A DNA stretch of 64,000 bases from Cinnamomum chago (taxonomy: Eukaryota; Streptophyta; Magnoliopsida; Laurales; Lauraceae). Made by a program: the position numbers and the translations under genes. The DNA lies in contig CP142452.1 of the NCBI GenBank assembly GCA_038049695.1, positions 51,046,501 to 51,110,500 on the forward strand, written 5' to 3'. The notes under the pieces are model-generated. The model was given only the letters and a program-made list of their open reading frames with translations. It was not told the origin of the DNA and made no database searches. Shown here one piece after another: positions 19,201 through 29,645 of the stretch (positions within the stretch are counted from its first letter, which is position 1; the number at the start of each line of letters is the position of its first letter).

Positions 19201-20199
19201 AACCCAGATCTTTGCTCCATTTCCAACTCTAAGGTCAAACTCCCCTTTCTCAAGCTTTTTCATTATCTGAAACCCCTGCAATGAATTGCAGATATGATTA
19301 GTGGCTCCAGAGTCTACTATCCAAGAATCAGTAGAATCAACCACATGACAGGTTTCAATGTAGTAGGAAAGAGATATACCTTTCTTATCTGAGCCTAGGA
19401 GCTTGGGACAATCTTTCTTCCAGTGACCTTTGAGGCCGCACTTAAAGCATTTCCCTTTGGGCTTTTCACCTGTGCATTTGTCCTTTTTCCCAGCATTGCC
19501 CTTTTTCTGTCCTTTTCCCTTACCCTGCTTCTTCTTGAACTTTTTCCCTTTCGGGTTGAGTTTAGAGGAAAACTGGGAAAAGTGAAGTTGGCCTTTAGGC
19601 TTCATGATGGCCTCTGCCGCCTGGAGTTCTTTCATTAACTCAGTGAGAGTCATGTCCATCCTGCTCATGTTGAAGTTGAGCTTGAACTGATTGAAAGACC
19701 CCGGCAGAGTTTCTAGAATCATATCAGTCTGACTCCCTGCATCAATCTCAGCCCCTAGGATCTCAGCTTCATTGAAACAATCCATCATTTTGAGCATGTG
19801 CTCTCTGACAGGTGTTCCCTCAGCCATCCTAGAATTCATGATTGTCCTTAAAGCAGCTTGCCTAGCTGGCCTGCTTCTGTCTGCGAACATCTCAGACAAG
19901 GACAACATGATATCTGAAGCTGTGTCCATTTGCTCATGCTGCGTTTGCAACACGTTGGACATGGAAGCAAGCATGTAGCATTTGGCCATGCTATTCGCCT
20001 TTTTCCATTTCCTTTCAGCCTCTAGCTGGTCATCTGTAGAATAATCATCAATGGTAGGACAGGGTTCCGACAAAACATACTTGTACTCTTCAGTGGTGAG
20101 TACTATGTTAAGGTTTCTTTTCCAGTCTACGTAATTTGGGCCAGTCAATTTGTTCTCATGCAGAATACTCATCAACGGGCTAAAGGAATCCTTCCCCAT
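16267..20199 (-). CDS. Copia gag-pol polyprotein, intact
   Basis: 1310 codons from MGKDSF; the open frame extends 31 codons upstream, but this start begins the recognised gag sequence. Domain order is Copia type. Gag occupies residues 1-230, with zinc knuckle CFKCGLKGHWKKDC at 251-264. The protease core is VDSGAT (catalytic D296). Integrase has HHCC at 436-470 and catalytic D497, D560, E596 with D,D-35-E spacing. RT has YVDD at 983-986. RNase H carries D1155, E1198 and D1234. Every catalytic residue I can check is present and there is no stop or frameshift, so the protein could be functional. Expression is doubtful because a 4-kb solo LTR sits in the leader. Within Copia it resembles TAR/Tork-like elements; that placement is not firm. 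Confidence 0.95.
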   Translation of the reverse strand: MGKDSFSPLMSILHENKLTGPNYVDWKRNLNIVLTTEEYKYVLSEPCPTIDDYSTDDQLEAERKWKKANSMAKCYMLASMSNVLQTQHEQMDTASDIMLSLSEMFADRSRPARQAALRTIMNSRMAEGTPVREHMLKMMDCFNEAEILGAEIDAGSQTDMILETLPGSFNQFKLNFNMSRMDMTLTELMKELQAAEAIMKPKGQLHFSQFSSKLNPKGKKFKKKQGKGKGQKKGNAGKKDKCTGEKPKGKCFKCGLKGHWKKDCPKLLGSDKKGISLSYYIETCHVVDSTDSWIVDSGATNHICNSLQGFQIMKKLEKGEFDLRVGNGAKIWVVAVGAVTLHFPHDRILVLNNVIYVPDIRKNLISVSRLIEFNYSVSFHSGVDISRDGNIICSGRMHDNLFYIYPIAPSLHNVQLESSSSLKRKVSSTNDTYLWHLRLGHINLKRIQRLVEDGLLSSLDLEPFPQCESCLMGKMAKRSFSGKGLRSKELLELVHTDVCGPMNKLARGGYEYFITFTDDYSRYGYVYLMRRKSEAFDKFKQFKAEAELQLGKHIKALRSDRGGEYLLGEFKEYLTQHGIVSQLSAPGTPQQNGVAERRNRTLLDMVRSMMSHATLPISFWGYALEAAAYILNLVPSKSVPRTPQEMWTGRKPSLKHIHIWGCPAYVLNDKATKLEPRSEMCYFIGYPKGTRGGIFYHPKEQKVLISTHARYLEDDCMMHQELGCKETLEEILSETPATSVPDPEIVENQDIPFNTPEPHRSGRITRPPDRYLGVSFMTDSEDLVEDPTSYDEAVTDIDADMWQQAMKSELDSLYSNQVWELVDAPEGIKPIGCKWIYKRKRGVEGKVETFKARLVAKGYTQKEGIDYEETFSPVAMLKSIRILLAIACHYDYEIWQMDVKTAFLNGSLNECIYMMQPEGFIAGGQENMVCKLKKSIYGLKQASRAWNIKFNQAVKSFGFDQNIDEPCVYKKGSGNAVAFLVLYVDDILLIGNDVGILSSTKVWLSSQFQMKDLGEASYVVGIKLLRDRKNKMLALSQSSYIEKILVKYNMHDSKKGLLPSRHGVPLSRNQCPKTPEEIESMTRVPYASAVGSLMYAMLCTRPDICFAVGMVSRYQSNPGPMHWTAVKHIFKYLRRTKDYMLVYRADDLTPLAYTDSDFQSNVDGRKSTSGYVFTLSGGAISWRSVKQDCTADSTMEAEYVAASEAAKEAVWLRKFQLELGVVPAVQKPIVMYCDNTGAVANCKEPRNHKKGKHIQRKYHLIREFVQDGEIVVEQIASANNLADPFTKTLTEKVFTSHVESMGVRLGRSDL

Positions 20200-20329
20200 C
20201 TCTCTGGATATATATAACAGGTTATAATTAGACAGGCAGTATATATGTAACATGTATATTGTGCTTGTAGTAAAAGGAAAAAACATGCACAAGTCTTTTT
20301 ACATTATTTAACCCTAATAATAATGTATC

Positions 20330-20830
20330 AGTGTCTCAACCTCCTCATAGACCCTCCATCGAAGGGATGGCTGAGCCTACAGTTACGTTGAGTTAAGGTC
20401 TGCTTATTTGGATCATCACTGTCTGGATACGCATATCCAGTGATAGTCCAATCACTGATTGGTTTGGCCTCATATGACAAACAACTCTAACTCCTAGGGA
20501 GAGGTCATTACCGTCTTATGTCAAGTGTATTACCATCTTTTATGAACGTTCCCAGAATGTCTATGACTTGAGTCCTCCGAAGGGAAGTGACTCCAATCAA
20601 CCCTTGAAGTGAACCTTAGTAAAGAGCTCCACCGAAGGGATGGCCGCTCCCACCAACACTTCATTGACATTCTATAGAAGTGATCTTTAGTAAAGAACTC
20701 CACCGAAAGGATGGTTGCTCCCACTAACACCTCATTACGAATATTCACATTAGTTCACCCACTAACCCATTGAAGCGATCTTTAGTAAAGAACTCCATCG
20801 AAGGGATGGCCGCTCCCACTAACACTCAAA
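20330..20830 (-). repeat. Tandem repeats in the Copia leader
   Basis: About four units of 90-110 bases sharing CTCCACCGAAGGGATGGC, GCTCCCACTAACAC and GATCTTTAGTAAAGA (plus strand). The last is itself a short inverted repeat (TCTTTA..TAAAGA). Confidence 0.75.
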
Positions 20831-21689
20831 TGAGATAGCATGAACCTAAAATGGAAGGCTGTGGGGTTTTCCCAAACCCCTCTCCCACTTGATTATTTCA
20901 CACTAGGGTTTAAAGGTCTTGGGACCTGAGGGTTATGGGCCCACTAGGGTAGCAACATATTAGATTTTAGTTTGGCCTCTCTTGGAAACTTAGGGTACCA
21001 AGATAAACTAAACCCTATCCAATTTTAAACCTTAGACAAATAGAAGGTGCTGGTCTAAGATCCGTTTAAAACAATTTGCCAAACAAAAACAATCCAATAT
21101 AGAAAGATGCCAATTTTAAGAACCTAGTGGTGGCCATGTTAGTAGGTGATAAACATAGCAATTATATAAAGCATTCAACCATGCATTCCATATATAAAAG
21201 CAAATTAAAGAATGCAATCCTTGATGGCTCCCTGCTATTTTTGGACTTCAAATCCTTTTCCAACTAGGATTCCTTATCCAACTAGGAAACTTGGTTAAGA
21301 GTCCTTTTCGCACTAGGAAACCTTCGTTGCTTCCACCACCATGGGATCCTCCTCTAATTGCAACCATGCAATCTTTGAAGCTTTCTTCTCCTTGCTCGTT
21401 ACAATAAATTAATTTATACAAGCAAACCCATGAAAAGCAAAAACCAAAAATTACATTGGAGATCCCTATGCTTTTCAAGAAAGCTTACATCAAGACTAGT
21501 TGAAATCAAATTAAGGAAAAATTACAATCTCCTATGGTTGCTAACCGCGCAACCGTACAATTTCCAACTAATTAAAAAACATCCAAATCCACACACATAC
21601 ATGCGAACCATCAAGGGTGCAATTATATGGCTGCAAACAAAGAGGTTAGTGCATTCATTGTGCTACGTACAACACTATATAGTGATCTG

Positions 21690-22070
21690 AAATAATTCCA
21701 GCACCCTGGAAAAAATTCCTGTACTTCAAACATATAGAAAACAGCATTCTGGAATTATTCCAGCAGCATGGAAACAATTCTTGCACTTCATACATGTAGT
21801 AAACAGCATTCTGGAATTATTCCAGCAGCATGGAAACAATTCCTGCACTTCATACATGTAGTAAAAAGCATTCTGGAATTATTTCAGCAGCATGGAAACA
21901 ATTCCTGCACTTCATACATGTAGTAAAAAGCATTCTGGAATTATTCCAGCAGCATGGAAACAATTCCTGCACTTCATACATGTAGTAAAAAGCATTCTGG
22001 AATTATTCCAGCAGCATGGAAACAATTCCTGCAGCTAGAAAAAAATTCCTGCACACTATTAATGCAGGAA
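21690..22070 (-). repeat. 62-bp tandem repeat with an internal palindrome in the Copia leader
   Basis: About five to six units of 62 bases. Each contains CTGGAATTATTCCAG, a perfect seven-base inverted repeat around one T, plus GCATGGAAACAATTCCTGC and CATACATGTAGTA. Unit-to-unit identity is very high, so the array is recent. Confidence 0.88.
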
Positions 22071-22535
22071 ATAACAACCTAAAGGGCGCCACCATTGTGA
22101 GGTCCCACCCTTGGTGGGCCCTCTAAATGCTATTTTATAGGCTAATTAATCTTAATCTATGTTAATTATTGGTTAATTATTGCTAATTACTACTAATCCC
22201 TACTAATCTCTACTAATCTTTGCTAATCTTGGTTAATTACTCTTTATTTGTGCTAATTAGGGGTTATTAGAGAGATTAGTTAGATTCTCCTAGCTTCTAG
22301 TTAGATTAGCTTAGTTGAGTAGAATTTTCAATTAATTGGGTGTTAGTGCTAAACCTAGGCTATTAGTGCTAGTTAGGCCATTAATAGAGTTTAATTAACT
22401 AATTAAGGTTGGGTTAGTGCAAAAGGGTGCCCTCTCTAGAAGCTTCCAGCCTAATGACCCAACTACCCCCAGCCCTAACCCTAACTACATGAAAACCCTA
22501 GGGCTAAGATGGTAATTAGTCACCCCCCTTAAAAC

Positions 22536-22542
22536 TATAAAA
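22536..22542 (+). promoter_or_regulatory. TATA box of solo LTR 1
   Basis: TATAAAA 440 bases into the LTR, followed by a C/T-rich leader. Confidence 0.6.
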
Positions 22543-23517
22543 CCTCTCTTATCCCCAAAACCCTAAACCTAAGCTAACCCCTTTCCCAAGAAAACCTCCA
22601 GCCCCCTTCCCAAGAAAACTCCCAACTGTCTTCACTCCCATTGCAACTCTCTTCTCCTCCTTCCTCTTCCAACGTATTGAGCTAAGCATTCTACTGTGAC
22701 TGTGCTGGGAGCATCTTGCAGCTGTTGCAACCCTTCTCCTTCATCTCTCCTCCTCCTCTGCATCATCCACTACCCCACTACCTCATCTTCTTCTCTTCAT
22801 CCTCTCTACTGGGCTGAACCTCTGCTGGAACTCTTCCTCTGTTTCCCCCTGGGCTGTGCTGCAACTGCTTCTTCTCTGCTACTGTTCTGCTGGAATTTTC
22901 CAAGAGCTGTTGTTATTACCCCATCTTCCCTTTCCATTTCAATTCTCCAAGACTCTGCAGCTGTGACTGTTGCTGGAACCCATTGGAGCTACAGCAGCTG
23001 CCACTTCTTCTTCTTCCTCTCTCTTTTCTTCACTGGGAGACTACTGTTGTGCTGGAAATAATTCTTGAGAGCTGCTGCTGGGTATTCTTCTTCTTCATCC
23101 AGCTGGGAGCAGCAACCATCATCTTCTTCTTCACTTCTCTGTTCAGCTGGGACTTGGATCTTCTTTGTTATTTCTCTCTTCTCTCTACAAATCAATTCTC
23201 AAGCTAAAGAGGCAAGTGCATCTTACTGTTAACTTAGAATATATGTTGTCTTTCCTTTGATTTCTGTAGTTTGATTTCATGATTGTCACTAATTAGTCAT
23301 AGAAACTCTACCTGAGCTTAGTTGTTTGTTTATGGGATGGATTGGCATTGATGGATGGGGGTTTCACCCCCCATTTGGAAGATCAATGGGCCACAAGGTT
23401 GTCAATTAATGGGCATTAGAGTTATTTGATGTTTGGAGATGATTTGGTGAAGTTTGGGACTGATTAGAAGTGATTTGGTGGAAAAACGGGTTGAAATGGA
23501 GAAAACCTGAAAACTGG

Positions 23518-24097
23518 TCTCAGTGCATGGCCGAGACCAGTGTATGGCCAAGATCAGTGTATGGCCGAGTGCAGTGTATGGCCGAGATCAGTGTATGGCC
23601 GAGACCAGTGTATGGCCGAGATCAGTGCATGCCGAGACCAGTGCAGGACCGAGCTCAGTACATGGCCGAGACCAGTGCAGTGCAGTGCATGGCCTAGACC
23701 AGTGCAGTACATGGCCGAGACCAGTGCAGTGCAGTGCATGGCCTAGACCAGTGCAGTACATGGCCGAAACCAGTGCAGTGCAGTACATGGCCGAAACCAT
23801 TGCAGTGCGGTGCATGGCCGAGACCAGTGCAGTGCAGTGCATGGCCGAGACCAGTGCAGTGCAGTGCATGGCCGAGACCAGTGCAGTGCTGTGCATGGCC
23901 GAGACCAGTGCAGTACATGGCCGAGACCAGTACAGTGCAGTGCATGGCCGAGACCAGTGCAGGACCGAGCTCAGTACATGGCCGAGACCAGTGCAGTGCA
24001 GTGCATGGCCGAGACCAGTGCAGGACCGAGCTCAGTACATGGCCGAGACCAGTGCAGTGCAGTGCATGGCCGAGACCAGTGCAGGACCCAGCTCAGT
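23518..24097 (+). repeat. GC-rich minisatellite inside solo LTR 1
   Basis: More than 20 units built on CATGGCCGAGACCAGTGCAG with variable numbers of GTGCA steps. A higher-order unit with AGGACCGAGCTCAGTA recurs three times near the end. Unit lengths are multiples that keep several frames open on both strands, which explains the overlapping ORFs. Confidence 0.92.
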
Positions 24098-24189
24098 GCC
24101 TGAAATTTCATGGAAAAGATGACCTGATACTTGGGATTTACAGTAGAAAATGTTTAAAGCTGGGACATCCATCTTTCTAGGGTTTTTGG

Positions 24190-24336
24190 TGTATGCGGTC
24201 AATCACCCAGGCCAGGTGTTTGACCGGACACGCTGGAAACCTTTAGAAATGAATTAAGTCTTCCAGGAGGCCTGACTTAGGTTAGTCAGTGCACTCGGTT
24301 GGTCCTCCCGGCCAGGAGATCAACCGAGCTCACAAC
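24190..24336 (+). other. Pair of similarly built hairpins in solo LTR 1
   Basis: First hairpin: GGTCAA-T-CACC, a seven-base loop containing GGCC, then GGTG-T-TTGACC (near 24198-24226). Second: CGGTTG...CTCC, a loop containing GGCC, then GGAG...CAACCG (near 24295-24327). The stems differ completely while the layout and GGCC loop are kept. Confidence 0.6.
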
Positions 24337-26153
24337 ACATCAGGTTCACCTGGAAAAACCCTGATTGTTCCAGTTTTCAACATTTAGGAGTTATGATCAG
24401 TTGTGGGGCCCATTGACCATCCAAATGAGCATTTATCAGTGATCTAAGCCCGAGTCAACGGTGTGACTCAACCTTGACTCGCGGGGACCACAGTTTAGGG
24501 TTTAGGTTATTAATCTAAGATGATTCGACCTCTAAGAGTTGTCAACAATGCCCTTAACCAACTAAGCACCAAATATAGTATTTTATGGCATTAATGACAC
24601 CGTTTGGAGATCGAATTACCGGAGATAGACCTGGATCTAAAGTGGCCCATTACCTAGGATTGGACCGTTGCTTTTCCCGTTGATTCTCTGATTGAAGTTA
24701 TACTTCACTGTTATTATTATTCTGTCATTCTTAGATCTTTAGAATAGCTGTTTACTATTAATTGAACATAAATGGAAGACCTGAACCTAGGGTATCTAGA
24801 GGTGACCCGATAGTGTGGTTTCGGAGATCATTGACCCGTGTCTGTGTCTAGGCGGGCCCTTAATGGGCCTAAGTGTGGAGATGTGAACCCTTTAGCTTGG
24901 AAAGGTAGTTTCTATTGGACTGTTAAGTAATATGGATTGCAATGGAACTGTTTATCAGTAGTAGATGGATTAGTTGCCTCGTTTGGACGGTTTTAGACCA
25001 GGCCATGTACTGATGGGCCTTGGTATGGATCCAACGAGTGGGCCTGGACCTTGAATGAGATCCAGAGACTGTATTGGGATGTGTAGACCTCTTAGAGATA
25101 TTGTTAGGACCTTGTTCACGCAAGGCAAAGCCTAGACAGACACAGACCTTAGAGTTATTCTCGAGTCGGCATGAACATTCACTCGGTTGATTTAAGCTCA
25201 GCCTGTGGACTGATCATCCCCGGTAGGAGCTAGTTGAGTATGATGAAGCTATCATGATGAGCTGTGTGGTTAAGACGGCAAGGTGTCATACCGTGCCGAT
25301 CTGGAGTGATGAGATGATGAGTTGATGAGTGATATTCGGGATTAGTTATTCCCTGGTGAGATTCCCCACCGCGACTGTGTTCAGTATGGGAGGGCCGCGG
25401 CATAATATCCCGCGGTATTCCAGCTCGTGTGAATGTGCCACATTGTTTATAGTAGTTTAGATGTTTCTATTTATACTGATTCCTTATGATTTAAATGCAC
25501 AACTGCCTAGTTCATTTCCCTTGCTATTCATTTAATTTATGTACTCGTCTTTACTTCCTTTGATATATATGTTCTATGTTAGTAGTATGCTGTAACTTGC
25601 CAGATCGTTTAGATCTGACCCATTCATTGGTGCTTAGGCCTTGACCCAGAGATCCCTGACGACGCACTAGCTGTAGTGGAGGACCCGTTGCTGGAGAGTA
25701 CGCGTGGGGCCCGACCGACACGGATGTCGAGCCGGAGGGCGAGGAGTTTATACACGGGTTTTGAGGGACTCCATTTATTTTGGGTTTGAGCGAAACTTTG
25801 TAGTGAGTTGGGTAGACTCAAAATGTATTAACTTTGATTAATATTGAATCATTTTAATTAGACTGATGTTCCGCTCATACTTAATATATATATACATCGA
25901 TACCTATTGCTTCCGCTTTGTTTAAATCGTTATGATTCCGCAATTTAAATGTTATAACTATGTTGGTCAAAAAGTTTTAAATTGGACCTCACTACGGCCT
26001 ACGATCTTGGAAGTTCTCGGATTTTCCGGGAAGTAGCGCGCCAATTTCGGGTAATCGAACGAGTATATCGGTATCCGGAATTGGGGCGTTACAACCATGC
26101 CCTTAATTAATCTAGGAATGAAAACCACACAACATGGGATCATGATTAATCAT

Positions 26154-26171
26154 GGAGTGGCTCTGATACCA
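26154..26171 (-). other. Copia primer binding site (initiator Met tRNA)
   Basis: TGGTATCAGAGCCACTCC in element sense, one base from the 5' LTR end. Confidence 0.92.
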
Positions 26172-26172
26172 C

Positions 26173-28184
26173 TGAAAGAATATGCATTAAAGATCTGAAA
26201 TCAGATACAAGTAGACGTCCATGGCTGATCTTGTTTTAAAACTTGAAACTAATCTGATTTTCCAGCCATGAATCATGCATAAAAAACTCCATGAAACCAT
26301 GATCAACATGTGTATAAAGTAAGGAGATGTTAGAGGACTAATACCTTGCTGATTTGAAGGTCTCAAGTCTTTGAAAAGAATGCTCCAAAGGTCTGATATC
26401 AGCCAGCAGTAAGCAATGCTAGTTGCAGGAATTTTTTGCAGTAGCTTCTCCTTTGGTCTTCTCTTCTATTCCACTTCCCAATCTGATTGGTGTTGATGGT
26501 GGGATCAAACTATGGAATCCTAAGAAGGGTTTTCTGAACTTCTCTTTGTGGAAACAACCCAAGACCTGATCTCCTCTCCTATGAAGAAGAAGAGGGCAGC
26601 AATGGGGTGGGCGTGTGTGTTCTTCTCTCTTGCTTTGGGCGGCCAATGGATCACTATGGTGATTCACGCCCCTAGGGTTTAATTCCAGCCACTTGATCTC
26701 TTCTCTTGTGTGTTGCACACCCAAAGGAGACTCCCATATATATATAAAGATTTGATTCCTTTAAGGAATACTCTTTCCAATAGGAATGTCAATCCCTAAA
26801 AAGAATAGCAACCTTCCCCTTTAGTTGTGCAACACTTACTAATTAAAGACACTAAAATTAGTAACCTTTAATCAATGGAATTCTTACCCAAAGAGGAGTC
26901 TTTCCTTCCAAGTAAAGATACCTAATCAAACTTGGAAACCTCACACCAAGGGCTCCACTTATGGCTGGCCCACAAGATAGCTAAACACACCATGGCCCAC
27001 TAGTCAATAATTTAGCTAGAGTTAAATTCATGTATGCCATCAAGAGCCTATTAGAATTTAAACTCAAAATTATTCTTCCATAAAATAATTCAACCACATA
27101 TCATCTAATTAAATTAGGAAACCATACCAATATAGGAAAGTGGCTAGAAGAGGGACCAAAAGACATATTTGCCCTTGGCTCCCAAAATGACCAAAATGTC
27201 CATGCTAACCCCATAGCAACATTAAGATCATTTTAACCCTAACTCATTCCACTAGAGAGTTATGGTTGCACTCCAGGGACAAATATTAAATTGCAAATAA
27301 AGCTCATCATAAATAGACGATTGTCTTTGACCTATCAAGTACAATGACCACAATGCCCCTCTATGTAACATCCATAATCAAGTAGGTTAACCGATGTACT
27401 ATCTACCTTCTTGATTACATCTCAACCTTAGAACTTCATACCCTTGACTTAATCATCATCCGGATATCATTCTCTTGATCCAGGGAGCGACCCACAAGTT
27501 CAATATCCATATGGAACATCCATATACTAAGATCTTAGATTCTGATGATTAATCGGATAATTCTAAGAGGACGATCATTCCATCACACGATGGCATAGAT
27601 TCCATATTGCATTTGCACGTCCCAACTAATCAAGCCCGAGTACCCAAAACACAGAGCTGTTGACCCATGAACAGGATCTCACCCATAGTGAATTAAAGCA
27701 CAAGAACTTGACTTCGTCAGTTCATCCACAAATGCTCAAGATTAAGAGCACTGGTCACTTAGTAGCAAGAGGTGATTTGATCTCTCTCTGTAATAGTACT
27801 ATTTCAGAGATCACACCTACAAGTGGTCATGTTCAATGCATGACACATGCACTAATGAGATAAATCCGGAAAGTCCTCCTTGACTAAGGTAAGTCACCCT
27901 GAATACAGGAGAGTATCTCATTATAACTTATACCAAGATGAAGTGCCCAACTCCATCTCTCAGTTATGAACATGTTTATTGTTTCAAGTGTCCATGACTC
28001 AGACCTTACTGTGTGTAGCCACTACACACCTGAGTCATTTACTAGAAAACAATGGGCCTTATACAACCATACATATACACAAGTATAAAGAGAAAGATGT
28101 CATTCCATTAAATAACCAATAAATATCCAGTTACAGAGATGTGAGTGCAGTCAGTGGGCTTTAGGGCATACACCAATCCCAACA
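26173..28184 (-). repeat. Copia 5' LTR
   Basis: 2012 bases, a direct copy of 14240-16252 with about a dozen visible differences. It is followed on its outer side not by a target site but by more Copia internal sequence. Confidence 0.95.
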
Positions 28185-28400
28185 ATCTCCCACTTGCACT
28201 AAAGATCACTACGACCTAACCTAACTCCCATAGACTCAACATGTGAAGTAAAGACTTTCTCAGTAAGAGTCTTAGTAAATGGGTCAGCTAAGTTATTTGC
28301 TGAGGCAATCTGCTCTACCACTATTTCTCCATCCTGTACGAATTCCCGGATCAAGTGGTACTTTCTCTGAATAAGCTTGCCTTTTTTGTAATTACTGGGC
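28185..28400 (-). pseudogene. Truncated second copy of the Copia polyprotein C terminus
   Basis: Polypurine tract and the last 60-65 codons of the Copia polyprotein (KYHLIREFVQDG to the RLGRSDL end) repeated beyond the 5' LTR. Homology to 16253-16465 stops at about 28400, where Tat1 LTR sequence resumes. This is the remnant of a tandem element that shared the LTR 26173-28184; its remainder and about 270 bases of Tat1 LTR appear deleted. Confidence 0.88.
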
Positions 28401-28413
28401 CTTTTTTTGGGCG

Positions 28414-28460
28414 AGGTGGTCGCCGGCGACCATGGGGCCGGCGACCATGGGGTTTGTGCC
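28414..28460. repeat. GC-rich palindromes in the Tat1 LTR
   Basis: GGTCGCCGGCGACC, a perfect 14-base palindrome, followed by GGCCGGCGACCATGG. Tat2 has the counterpart at 41342-41395. Confidence 0.75.
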
Positions 28461-28679
28461 CCATGGTCGGCCGTCTTCCGGTCGCCTTTTCTTCGCCGTT
28501 TTTCGTCCGTTTTCGCTTCCGTTTTCTCCTGCATTTTTCTTGGAATTTCCTCTCATTTATTGGCTGGATTTCCCTCAAGAAAACCCGATGAGAAGCCGTG
28601 CAAATCGGATCGCAAAGTTTCCCATTTTCTGAAAAGCCGAAGACTTTGCTGTGGAGAACTGCTGATTTTTTGTCAAGCG

Positions 28680-29645
28680 TCGAAACTAGGTCAAACGATG
28701 TCGGAATGACCTGAAATTCGACGTGTAGCTTCTTGAGCAGTAGACAAGACCAACCATAGGCTTTTGTTCAGGTTTTGAAGCCGTTTGGGGCCCTGCAAAT
28801 GCTTGACTTGATTTCACCACGAGGGAAATGCCGAGCTTTGACTTTTGGTCAAACGATGTCCGATTGACCTGAAATTTGACGTGTGACTCCCTCATCAGTA
28901 GATAAGACCAACCATAGGCTTTCGTTTGAGTTTTGAAGCCATTTGGAGTCATGCAAACGCTTGCCTTTATTTCACCGCGAGAGAAATGTCGAGCTATGAC
29001 TTTTGGTCAAACGATATCCGATTGACCTGAAATTTGACGTGTGACTCCCTCATCAGTAGATAAGACCAACCATAGGCTTTCGTTTGAGTTTTGAAGCCAT
29101 TTGGAGTCATGCAAATGCTTGCCTTTATTTCACCGCGAGAGAAATGCCGAGCTTTGACTTTCGGTCAAACGATGTCCGATTGACCTGAAATTTGACGTGT
29201 GACTCCCTCATCAGTAGATAAGACCAACCATCAGCTTTAGTTTGAGCTTTGAAGCTGTTTGGGGTCCTGGAAATGCTTGACTTTGATTTCCCTACGAGGG
29301 AAATGCCGAGCTTTGACTTTTGGTCAAACGATGTCCGATTGACCTGAAATTTGACGTGTGACTCCCTCATGAGTAGATAAGACCAACCATAGGCTTTCGT
29401 TTGAGTTTTGAAGCCATTTGGAGTCATGCAAATGCTCGCCTTTATTTCACCGCGAGGGAAATCCCAAGCTTTGACTTCTGGTCAAACGATGTCCGATTGA
29501 CCTGAAATTTGTTGTGCAGCCCTTTGGAGGTATGTAGAAGCCGCCCATGTGCTCTGTTTGATGAGTGACGATCTCGGTAGTTCTCGCTACCTAAGGGCTT
29601 GATTTTGCTGCTCGAGAGTTGACGGAGGGTCAAACGGTGTCGGTT
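28680..29645 (-). repeat. About 158-bp tandem repeat, seven copies, in the Tat1 LTR
   Basis: The phrase GGTCAAACGATGTC recurs near 28690, 28849, 29006, 29164, 29321, 29481 and 29629, followed by GACCTGAAATTTGACGTG and AAGACCAACCATAGGC. The middle units are most alike; the outer ones are diverged. The Tat2 LTR has only diverged relatives of these units (40500-41160). Confidence 0.88.

Larger units (their letters stand above)
20200..22095 (-). other. Copia leader, gag-proximal part
   Basis: Non-coding leader. It contains two repeat blocks (20330-20830 and 21690-22070) separated by unique A/T-rich sequence (20840-21690) in which I see no signal. Confidence 0.7.
22096..26093 (+). mobile_element. 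Solo LTR (about 4.0 kb) in the Copia leader
   Basis: Begins TGTGAGGTCC and ends GGGGCGTTACA, flanked by a perfect five-base duplication ACCAT (22091-22095 and 26094-26098). No coding sequence, primer site or second LTR is inside, so it is a solo LTR left by LTR-LTR recombination. The ends resemble the Tekay/Del-like LTRs at 32219 and 37188. Internal features are a TATA box at 22536, a TAATY-rich stretch at 22140-22400, a minisatellite at 23518-24097 and two hairpins at 24190-24330. The long multi-frame ORFs at 23523-24180 are products of the minisatellite. Confidence 0.9.
14240..28184 (-). mobile_element. Full-length Copia retrotransposon (contains a solo LTR)
   Basis: Bounded by 2013- and 2012-base LTRs (14240-16252 and 26173-28184) that start TGTTGGGATTGG and end TTCTTTCA in element sense. 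A polypurine tract precedes the 3' LTR, and a primer site complementary to initiator Met tRNA sits one base from the 5' LTR. By eye the LTRs differ at about a dozen positions, so the insertion is young. The internal region has one intact gag-pol ORF and a long leader interrupted by a solo LTR (22096-26093). The left flank GCAAC (14235-14239) is the expected target copy; the right one is missing because a second, truncated internal copy follows (28185-28400). Confidence 0.93.

Noticed and set aside
22466..22485. CCCTAACCCTAAC, telomere-like repeat
   Set aside because: Only two units within a TAATY/CCTAA-rich LTR; no array, so no telomeric origin is implied.
23523..24180. Overlapping ORFs of up to 199 codons on both strands reading repeated WPRPVQC or GRDQCSA phrases
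   Set aside because: They are translations of the CATGGCCGAGACCAGTGCAG minisatellite in several frames at once, inside a solo LTR. No domain and no frame preference.
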